A DNA stretch of 64,000 nucleotides from Burhinus oedicnemus (taxonomy: Eukaryota; Chordata; Aves; Charadriiformes; Burhinidae). The notes beneath the pieces were generated by a model, which saw only the letters and a program-made list of their open reading frames with translations, was not told where the DNA came from and searched no databases. Where the stretch lies: contig VFFE01006977.1 of the NCBI GenBank assembly GCA_008921705.1, positions 1,715,290-1,779,289 of the forward strand. The letters run 5' to 3'. Of this stretch, positions 40,903 to 52,087 are shown one piece after another (the stretch's first letter is position 1; each line of letters starts with the position of its first letter). The position numbers and the translations under genes are program-made.

Positions 40903-43900
40903 CTGTAGATAAAAGATGAAAAAGTATAGTTAGGAATCATCAAATAAATCAATCACCCCTGCAGACCTTAACTCACGTTGACCATAGAGCTAAGACTCTT
41001 CTTGCAGTAAATAGCCCCAAGAACTGTAGCAAAACTATTAAAGAAGGATACACAGAATACAGTTTATTTGGAATTAAAAGGAATTAAAAAGTCATGAAAG
41101 TCAAAGATTTTGCATCAATTACTCAACTTGCTTTACAGCAGTCCTTAGACTTCTCAGCTGAAATCAGATCCCCATTGTATCATGAGCTCTCAAAACACAG
41201 ATCAAGAGATACACAGGCTACAAAGACGGTAGTCTAAACTGGCCAGATATAAAAATAAGGATGAATTGCCACTCCAATTTACAGATGAGAAACTGCAGTG
41301 CAGAGAGATTAATGATGTTCCAAAAATCCACAGTAAATCAAGAAATAAAACAATTAGAGTCTCAGTTCACTGCCTCAAGCACCAAAACCATATTTCTTCT
41401 CCAGCCTGCCCTTCCTACATAAGCTCAGCAAACCTCCCAAAAGAATATATTCTTAAACACAGAAAATCTATGTTAGTTTCTAAAACCCTTAACAGTTAAG
41501 GCTTTGAGCCCATTCTCTCTGCAGTTTATCATTTACAATGACGTTATGCAGCCTATGCTAGCCAAGCAACTTCAGCTCTACGACTTTGCTTTGTTCTGTA
41601 TTGTAAGAAGGTTGATGGATTCAGTCTTTTAGAATTGCAGCGATTAACACAGATAAGGCGCGCGTCGCTTACAGCAAACTTCCTCCTCACTTACATCACA
41701 GTATCAAGTACTGATAAAATTCATTTAAAAAAAAAAAAAAGACAAAACCCTCCACGAGTTTTTAAAGCCTGTGACTATATAAAACACGACAGACCAGGTT
41801 GTGCTGTGAGTTTCTGCATCTGCAAACAAACCTGGTAAACTTCAATTTCTAACAACTGTCCTATCTAGATCACAAGGAACAAAGTCAACAGACTGTTGTA
41901 ATGGTAACTCAGAAGAAACACAGAGGTAGTACAAATCATATGGTTTGGGTCATGTACTTTTGGGTACAAAGAATGCAGTCAGAAAACAATGGGAAAAAAA
42001 GAACACTTAGCTGTACTGTTAACTGTGAATTGCAAAATTCCCAGAATTGCATGCAGTCAAGGGATGACCCATTTGACAAACAGACAACATGGCCCAGCAC
42101 AAACAAAGCTGTACCATGACTAGAACTCAGATGGCCCCAGGAGCTTAGACGTCTCTACTGCAAAATAGTCAGCCCAAGTATTCAGTGGTCTTTGATCCAA
42201 GGTCTGTACCAGCCCAGCAGTATGACCTCAACTCATTTTACAGAGAAAATTGTGACAAAGCATGTGGCATAAGGTCATGAAAGTAAAAGCAGTAAAAGCG
42301 CACATGGAAGTTGAATTGTTGAGATGGTAGTAAGTTAGCAGCTCAAGGAATTTAGAAGAAAATTACTCACATAAAAAGGTTGTAACTCTAAGAAAAAAGC
42401 AAGACACAAACATCTAAGTTGAGCTGTTCCAAGGAAGGCAGGCAAGCCCTTCCCCACCTGATGCCTGGCCAGCACTGACTCGGTAGGTGTGTTATAGAGA
42501 AAGATGATAGTAATGCTTTGCCAAGTAGGTCATGAGTCCTCACTGTCTACTGAATACATTAAGTAAGAAACAATTGCTCTTTGCTTGTACTTTGCATACA
42601 TCTTGCTTGCAGAGTCTCTCTGCACATGGTTAAAGCTGACCTTCCTCGTGATCTAGGAAGGGAGAGTTAACAGCTGTCATATTCTCATAGACAATTTGTG
42701 ATCAACTGGACCCAAGTGCTGTTTGGCGACAAGCATCTAAGTATATGAATATGCAGTGGCAATAGTGCTATAAAAAGCACAATAGTGTTAGTGCTTTGGA
42801 AACCAATTTTGGAATAGGAAGGCAGAAATACTGCACCAGCTGATATACAGAAGATTAACAAACACACCTGTTCAAAGATAAAGACAAACCTGAATCTTGC
42901 AGAAACAACCATCTTAGGCCCACAGCTTGCTGGAGGGAGAGTTGCACATGCCTTTGCTCACCAAACACGCACTTCTATTGCAGTTACTGTAACACACACC
43001 TTTTTAATCGACAACCTATGCTGCGCACATGCTGTCTCCAGTGTTTCAAAAGAGAAAATCACCAAGGTAGTGTTTCACATACATACATGTGTAAAACACA
43101 TACATTTTATAGTTTCAGCACCTAGAATTGGTTCTTAAACACCTGTGAGACATGCTGAAGTATGATTTATAGATTAATGTAGTAGGGGCAGCATCTGGTG
43201 TCAATGTAACTAGATGGACAAAGGGACAGAAATTAAGAAGTTCCAGACAGACAAGGGTTTGAAAAAGAGGGACAGAGAAGAAATCAGTTTTCTGTGTTCT
43301 CCAACTGACCACACCTATGTAATCTCAATCCCTTACCACAACAGAAATCACTTGCCACAGACTGTTTGCTTCACTATTCTTGTTTTGATCTCATGTTCAC
43401 ACTACCCAGACACCCCAGTTTAAGGTCATGACCTTCAGACAGGGATGGTCAAATCACCTATACAACCTTCTATGCAATGTCCTTCCTTCAAAAAGCCAGA
43501 TGTAAAGCTTCGTTAAAGAGCAGTTGAGTCCCAATACAACAACAACCACAGTAAGCCACGAGACACCTTTTCGAACCCTAATCCTTCAAACTCAGCAAGG
43601 TCAGCCCACAAACCAATCAATTAACTAATGTTAATTAGCCTCATAATAAAAGGAGAACACTCTTATGAACTTGCATCACAGGTATCATAATGACAATTTT
43701 TCACGGGAGCTACCCATACCTTCTGCAGGTGAAAAAAACAGTGATATTTTTAGTAGTTAGATTTATCAGCAACTGGATTAAGCTACATCTCATTAATAAT
43801 TCTAAGTCATATTTTTGCAAAGAAAGCCTGTTAGGAATTTTACAGCCCATATCAAAATGGACAGAACTGAAAGAAAGCTGAGCAAAGGGCCAAACTGAAC

Positions 43901-44202
43901 ATTTGTTACTACGATATTATAGGTTCATTCACAATCACAAGATATATTGCCAGTGTTTCTGCTCTCTCATTACCACTTTTTTTCAATGATATCAGTGAAG
44001 AACTGCAAGAGGCATTCTGCTCACTGTGCTAAGAGTTCCAGGAAAACATCCGTCCACAAACATCAGTCTGTTGGGTACTGCTGCATTATTTCATGACAGA
44101 ATACAAAAAAACAAAAAAACACAAAAGGAATCTTGTACCAAAGCTTACTTTTTTAAGCCATAAAAAGTAATCTACACAGCACTAGACCAAAGCTCTACGT
44201 AC
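40903..44202 (-). other. MSH3: MSH3 intron 3
   Basis: A 3300-bp intron with a GTACGT donor at 44202 and an ATCTACAG acceptor. It holds a probable ancient MIR-type SINE at about 41262-41370, and a weaker similar stretch near 42233-42290. Elsewhere it is AT-rich with no recognisable gene. Confidence 0.85.
41262..41370 (+). mobile_element. Probable ancient MIR/CORE-SINE fragment
   Basis: The plus strand reads TTTACAGATGAGAAACTGCA then GTGCAGAGAGATTAATGATG and ATCCACAGTAAATC, resembling the MIR core (TTTACAGATGAGGAAACTGA, GGCACAGAGAGGTTAAGTGA). The match is imperfect and short, as expected for a copy from the amniote ancestor. A MIR similarity search would decide. Confidence 0.55.
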
Positions 44203-44426
44203 CTTCTGAGCAACCTTTGGGCTACTGTCCCAAGACTGAAGAGGGTTTTTCAATTCTGAACTTCTCCCAATAATACTGGGACATTTTTCCAAAATCAGAG
44301 ATTCTTTCTCCTGAAAACTATCCTCCCGGACTCTGTTACACTGCTGGTCTGAATCACTGCAGAATTCTCTCAGTCTGTCTAGAGTTTGCAAACATACACG
44401 GGGCTTTTCACACTTCTGAGGTTCTT
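44203..44426 (-). CDS. MSH3: MSH3 exon 3, N-terminal linker
   Basis: This 224-base exon follows an ACTGAAG acceptor and ends at a strong GTACGT donor on the minus strand. It enters in phase 1 and leaves in phase 0, encoding about residues 80-154. The sequence is poorly conserved linker between the PCNA motif and the mismatch-binding domain. The pattern PQKCEKPRVCLQTLDRLREF followed by CSDSDQQ aligns with the mammalian block (cysteine, arginines, then LEKLKEFCCDS). It is rich in Ser, Glu, Lys and Pro and probably disordered. The acceptor is a tandem AAGAAG, so start 44426 or 44423 would both keep the frame and differ by one Glu. Size is 3 bases more than my figure for human. Confidence 0.93.
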
Positions 44427-45437
44427 CTTCAGTAAAAATACACAACAAAAAACATATTAGCAACTTATTTTCTAAAACAGAACATCTATCAGAATGACAT
44501 CAGTGAGAATGCAATCATTTTCCTCTGTCTCTTTCTTCCCTACATTCCTTCTCTCCCATTGCAGTATTTCTGCCAGCCTGACAGAACCATGCATGTAATC
44601 AGCTTGGTTAACTTCCCTGGAAAATCAATACTCCTCACTTGCATGCTTCTTCATACATGGGAAAAGAAGCACAACTATTTTCTGGACTGATAACTGCAAA
44701 GCCACAGAATTAGCCAAGAATATTAGAAGACGAGTGGTATTTTTTCAGTACAGTTTTTAAGCAGACAGTATTGCTAGTTGATGATGCCTTAATGATACTT
44801 CAAGCCATCACAACCACAAAACTGAATATAATTCCCTCTTTAAAAAAATTAGAGAAGCTAATTCTTTTCAGTGAAGTGTAAGTGTAATGAACTTCATATT
44901 CACTGATTTGTTTTTCTACTAGTATCACTAATTTGTTAAATTCTTGGTTCAAAGCCAGATGGAGTACAGGCATTTTCAATGTAATTAAGTGGCTGTCGTT
45001 TCACAGTTAAGAGCACTGCATTAGAACTATTTACTCTGATGTGGCCTTTAGGTATACCAGTCACAGGCCAGACTCCACAGAGATGTCAGGTGTCTGTCTT
45101 GCTTCAGCCTTAGTCTAAAAGACAGACTGTTAAACCAACACAGAAAGGAAGTGCAGCATTTCTTCCTGGGCATCTGGACTTCGCTGACTGAACCACCTGT
45201 TAAAGCTGAGTCAGCTGAAGGGGATTTGCAGAGTAATCCTGGAGCAAGGCTCAAATACCTAGCTTCTGAGCCACAGAAAGGTGCTTTAACGATATAGCTC
45301 ATAATGGCTTTTTGGAGATATATCTTACACTCAATAGACACTTCCTAAAGTATCTGCTGACTAATATTTTTACATCAGACAATGAAAAACTATTTATTGG
45401 GTATAAATGCTTGAAGGTTTCTTTACAGTCAACTCAC
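44427..45437 (-). other. MSH3: MSH3 intron 2
   Basis: A 1011-bp intron with a GTGAGT donor at 45437 and the tandem acceptor at its 3' end. A 97-codon minus-strand open frame at 45048-45341 is not supported as coding. No repeat recognised. Confidence 0.85.
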
Positions 45438-45561
45438 TTTTATCTTGAGTCTTCAGTGGGTTACAGATGTCTTCTAGTGTAATTTGTCGTGCCTTGGTCT
45501 TCTTTTCACAGGGTTCATTGCTTTCAGTTGATGTTCTCCTTTTTGTGCCAAATTCAGAAGC
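45438..45561 (-). CDS. MSH3: MSH3 exon 2, basic N-terminal linker
   Basis: This 124-base exon on the minus strand follows an ATGTTTCAG acceptor and ends at a strong GTGAGT donor. It starts in phase 0 and leaves in phase 1, encoding residues 39-79 and the first base of 80. The peptide begins ASEFGTKRRTSTESNEPCEK and continues with a KKTKARQITLEDI stretch, a basic region that may act in nuclear import (inference). Sequence similarity to mammals is low here, but position, phase and length (human 121) agree, and the reading frame joins exon 1 and exon 3 without a break. Confidence 0.9.
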
Positions 45562-47294
45562 CTGAAACATAAATTAAACAAAGAAGTTCAGTTACTTTTC
45601 CTCTTTGCCATACTCTGTGAAAGACAATAATGCACCTAAGAATTTCATAAAGATAATGCAAAAGGCAAAGTTATTTTACAATACATGAAATCCCTTTTAC
45701 CTATCTACATTTTTTGTTTATAACACAGTTCTAACAATCAAGCCCACAAAAGGAAGAGGAATAGTGCATTCTGTGAACAAGTTGGCTGTTGTGCTAGAAA
45801 AGAAACACCTGCAGTTAGCATGGCTTCAAAAGGCAGCTCAGAGCTACCTCTGTGGCAGAGAACTGAACCAGCACTTAACAAACTTCTCCGTCATACCACA
45901 CACTACCACCCTGTGTCTGAACCAGATCTCTTCTGCAAATCCTCATTGCCACAGTTCAGAGCGCTCTATTTGCCTCTGAGAGGCACAATTTCCTATGGCC
46001 TATGTCCCGATGATGGAAGAGTATCTTTTCCACACTATCCTGGAAGTGTTAATCCAGACTTAAAAGATTTTCCTAAACTATCTGTAAACACCTGGGTTTG
46101 TATAGAATACAGTACTTTCAACTACTGCTCCTTAGACGGCTTTTGGCACATACATTTTTAACACTTCATAAACAGAAAATTCATCAGTTTATGTTGTTTC
46201 ATCATTGATGTATTCTGTTCGACAGAATGCAAGAAGTATGACCAAATATAAAGAAGTAACTTGCAACTGCAACAACGTATAAACACACTACTTTGTCACT
46301 TTGCAGCTAAACACACAACAGGTGCTTTTAGCAGCTTGCATCCACATTTCATACAGTAATCTCAGATGGTTCAAGTGTATTACCAGGGAAATTCAATCTC
46401 CTCATAACTAGGCAGGAACTCCACCCCCCGCAACTAACCTCATAACCTCTATATAATATATACATATGTACAGCCCACATCAGTGGCAAGAAGTTTCCCT
46501 TCCAAGAGCATGATTACATACCACAAGATAAACACTAATTATGAAGCAGTATTTCTGCATGGACAGAAAGCAGTAATCACACCTTTGAAAATCTATTCGG
46601 ACCAAAGATAACAAAAAAGGCTGACTTGAGACACAGGTGAAAAAACCTTTCCAGGGCCAGAAAGGGCTAGAAACATTACAGGGAGACTGGAAAACATAAA
46701 CTCAGAATGAGGTCCACTTCCTGAGAGACAGTAATTTTTTTCCTAGCAGTGTCATGGGAGAGAGGCTGCCGGATTGCTCTAGGTTCTCTTGGCCTTGCAC
46801 TTAACAGCAGACTAAGAGTTGTCCAAGCTCCATGATCTGGGCCATGAGCTCAACCCGTTGCATGCCAGGAGGCAGAACCTGTGCCAGAAGGTCCAGCACT
46901 ACTGCAAGGGAGCAAAGCCCATGTGACACAAACCAGCACACTGGCTTTGCCAAGCTCTCCATACCCATGTCAAGCCTCAGTTCCTATGAAATGGGCACAT
47001 CCTGGCTGTTTCCTGAAAGACTAGGTATCGCTATCTTCTGTTACACAAGGCAAAGATGCTACAGCAAGCGTTGGTAACTGGAAGGCCCTGCCTGTCCTAT
47101 GCAGGGCACCCCTTCGTGCAGCAGGGCCGTGCCCAGCGCTGGCCTTCCTTTCCGACATGACTCGCTGGCACGGGGTAACCAGACAGGCCCGAGGGCCCTC
47201 CGCCACCACCGAGACGGTTCCCCCAGGGCCTCTGCGGCCCTGCCCGCGCCCTTCAGGCGCCCTGAAGCCCCAACCGCCGCCGCCCCGGGCGCAC
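45562..47294 (-). other. MSH3: MSH3 intron 1
   Basis: A 1733-bp intron. It is AT-rich from 45562 to about 46700, then rises in GC into the CpG island. A 113-codon plus-strand open frame at 45820-46161 and an 81-codon one at 46832-47077 have no recognisable family. The donor (GTGCGC) is weak, so the exact left edge of exon 1 is less certain than for other exons. Confidence 0.7.
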
Positions 47295-47408
47295 CGTCTG
47301 CCGGGCAGCGCCCTGCTCCCCGCCGCTCCCCGCCGCTCCGAAGAACCTGCTCAGCACCAGCTGCTGCCCCCCACTGCCGCCGCGTTCCCGCCGCCGCCCC
47401 CGCGGCAT
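47295..47408 (-). CDS. MSH3: MSH3 exon 1 with PCNA-binding motif
   Basis: The minus-strand ATG at 47408 (context GCCATGC) opens a frame reading [20 protein letters not shown] and then [10 protein letters not shown]. Residues 16-23 (QLVLSRFF) form a PIP box, the PCNA-binding motif found at this place in MSH3 proteins. The frame stops at 47253, so a donor must lie before that. ACG|GTGCGC at 47295/47294 is the only phase-0 GT after the motif and joins exon 2 in frame, giving a 114-base, 38-residue exon. The human exon is about 237 bases and carries an alanine/proline tract that is absent here. The donor is weak, so the 3' end is the uncertain part; the start and PIP box are solid. Confidence 0.75.
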
Positions 47409-47672
47409 GGCGATGGCGGACCCCGGGGCCGCGGGCACCGGCACCACCTTCCTCGCCGGATGCGACGGCGGGCGCGGGGCGGAGCAGCGGGGGAAGCGCC
47501 TCTGCCAGCGGGTGCGCTCTCTTCAACCTCCCGCCTCAGCCTTGCCGCCGCCACCCCCCTCACAGCGTCCCGCCTCAGCCCTGCTGCCACCGCCCCCTCA
47601 CGCCGTCCCGCCCCGCCGCTGCGCGATCGCTTGTTCCGAAGTCCGGTGCGGCGGGAGGCGGCGGTGGGCGTC
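47409..47672. promoter_or_regulatory. Shared bidirectional MSH3-DHFR promoter
   Basis: The 264 bp between the two ATG codons contain no TATA or CCAAT box. They contain GC boxes: GGGGCGG at 47476-47482, CCGCCCCC at 47590-47597 and CCCCGCC at 47611-47617. TCCCGCC, a core shared by E2F- and Sp1-type sites, occurs at 47529, 47568 and 47606. The region is expected to drive both genes, with DHFR induced at the G1/S boundary as in mammals (known for the family; not shown here). Transcription starts cannot be placed from sequence. Confidence 0.85.
47529..47620 (+). repeat. 38-39 bp promoter modules, two and a partial copy
   Basis: The unit begins TCCCGCCTCAGCC and ends with a C-rich box (CCACCCCCCTCA or CCGCCCCCTCA). 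Copies start at 47529 and 47568, and a partial third at 47606. Rodent DHFR promoters also contain tandem GC-box repeats (48 bp in mouse), so repeat-built architecture may have arisen more than once. Confidence 0.85.
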
Positions 47673-47758
47673 ATGGTGCGCTCGCTCAACTCCATCGTGG
47701 CCGTATGCCAGAACATGGGCATCGGGAAGGACGGCAGCCTGCCCTGGCCGCCGCTGAG
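47673..47758 (+). CDS. DHFR: DHFR exon 1
   Basis: This 86-base exon starts at ATG 47673 (context GCGTCATGG, G at +4) and ends AG before GTACCG. It encodes residues 1-28 plus two bases of 29. The peptide [20 protein letters not shown] continues GSLPWPPL and contains the N-terminal beta strand, the Met20-type loop (GIGKDG) and the LPWP motif with the Trp that shapes the active site. DHFR reduces dihydrofolate to tetrahydrofolate with NADPH, feeding thymidylate and purine synthesis. It lies 264 bp from, and divergent to, MSH3. Serine occupies the place held by Asp21 in human DHFR. The length equals the vertebrate exon 1. Confidence 0.98.
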
Positions 47759-47811
47759 GTACCGCGGGTCTGGCCGGTGTTCTTCCCGCCGGGGCGGCGG
47801 GAGCGCGGGAG

Positions 47812-47896
47812 GACTACAACTCCCGGCGTGCAGCGCGGCGCGCTCCCCGCTGGCTGGCTGTGCGGAGCCGCGCGTTGCCTGCTGGGAGTTGTAGTC
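47812..47896. promoter_or_regulatory. Inverted pair of ZNF143/THAP11-type motifs
   Basis: GACTACAACTCCC at 47812-47824 is mirrored perfectly by GGGAGTTGTAGTC at 47884-47896. Extended, the left site reads ACTACAACTCCCGGCGTGC and the right site, on the minus strand, ACTACAACTCCCAGCAGGC. Both resemble the ACTACAACTCCCAGCATGC-type element bound by ZNF143 and associated factors at housekeeping promoters. They lie about 140-220 bp downstream of the DHFR start codon, inside intron 1. Factor binding is inferred from motif only. Confidence 0.8.
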
Positions 47897-48156
47897 GGGG
47901 AGGGCGATGCTCAACAGGGCGGGAACGTGCCGGCGGTGGCGGTCGGCGGGGCCGCGGCCGGAGCAATGGCTGCCAGGCCCCGCCGCCGTGTCTGGGAGCC
48001 CCGAGGGGCTCGGGGAGGCGCGCCGGCAGGCTCCCGGCCGTGGGTGATCTCTGCTGCAGACAAACCCGCGGCTAAAGGTCTCGCTTCAGGCATGGCACCG
48101 GGCCGTGCCCCGTCCAGCCTCTCCTCCCCGGGCGGCGGCGGCACTTGCGTTATGTT

Positions 48157-48212
48157 GGGGTTTTTTTGTTTTGGTTTGGTTTGGGTTTGGGTTTGGGTTT
48201 GTTTTTTTTTTT
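48157..48212 (+). repeat. GGTTT/GGGTTT tract (potential G-quadruplex)
   Basis: The plus strand reads GGGG, a T-run, GGTTTGGTTT, then GGGTTTGGGTTTGGGTTTG and a T11 run. Five G-runs with TTT spacers could fold into a G-quadruplex on the DHFR coding strand. It resembles a telomere-like simple repeat of the form TTTGGG, not the vertebrate TTAGGG. Confidence 0.8.
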
Positions 48213-48276
48213 CCAATTAGAGAAGTGTAACTTATTCCTAAACCACGTTGTAACGCTCTTATTGTTTTCTTGCCAG

Positions 48277-48326
48277 GAATGAGTACAAGTACTTCCAGAG
48301 AATGACTAGCACATCCCATGTGGAAG
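48277..48326 (+). CDS. DHFR: DHFR exon 2
   Basis: This 50-base exon follows CTTGCCAG and ends at GTAACG. It completes Arg28 (mature numbering) and encodes NEYKYFQRMTSTSHVE. Glu30 is the catalytic acid that protonates the pterin; Tyr31 and Phe34 line the substrate pocket. Tyr at 31 is the avian state, where mammals have Phe. Exon length matches the vertebrate exon 2 exactly. Confidence 0.98.
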
Positions 48327-51960
<3,634 letters not shown>

Positions 51961-52087
51961 GGAAATCCCAAAAGGAGCGCATTATCTTTCCAAAAGTCTG
52001 GATGATGCTTTAGCTCTTTTGGACTCACCAGAGTTAAAAAGTAAAGTAGACATGGTTTGGATCGTTGGAGGCACTTCAGTTTACAAG
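51961..52087 (+). CDS. DHFR: DHFR exon 4
   Basis: This 127-base exon follows CTTTTTCTAG and ends at AAG before GTACAT. It completes Lys80 and encodes [20 protein letters not shown], then [20 protein letters not shown] and YK (mature residues 81-122). The WIVGG motif (Gly116-Gly117) is the conserved cis-peptide glycine pair beside NADPH, and Tyr121 lies in the active site. The exon ends on a codon boundary. Length matches the vertebrate exon 4. Confidence 0.98.

Larger units (their letters stand above)
47100..48150. promoter_or_regulatory. CpG island spanning both first exons
   Basis: About 1 kb is visibly GC- and CpG-dense, in sharp contrast with AT-rich flanks. It covers MSH3 exon 1, the shared promoter, DHFR exon 1 and most of DHFR intron 1. 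Such islands mark constitutively active housekeeping promoters. Long open frames across it in every frame (up to 373 codons) result from the lack of stop codons in GC-rich DNA and are not evidence of genes. Edges are by eye. Confidence 0.9.
47759..48276 (+). other. DHFR: DHFR intron 1
   Basis: A 518-bp intron with GTACCG donor and TTGCCAG acceptor. The first 390 bp are still CpG island and contain the inverted ACTACAACTCCC pair. A T/G-rich telomere-like stretch lies at 48157-48212. Confidence 0.95.

Noticed and set aside
42233..42290. Second possible MIR fragment in MSH3 intron 3
   Set aside because: Shares the TTTTACAGAGAAAATT start and an AAGGTCA-like end with MIR, but the match is too weak to call without a search.
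45820..46161. 113-codon open frame in MSH3 intron 1
   Set aside because: No conserved motif and antisense to MSH3, with no promoter-like sequence before it.
47099..48220. Long open frames (373, 245, 187, 155 and 116 codons) across the CpG island on both strands
   Set aside because: GC-rich DNA has few stop codons. These frames are Pro/Ala/Arg-rich, overlap known exons in other frames and have no family match.
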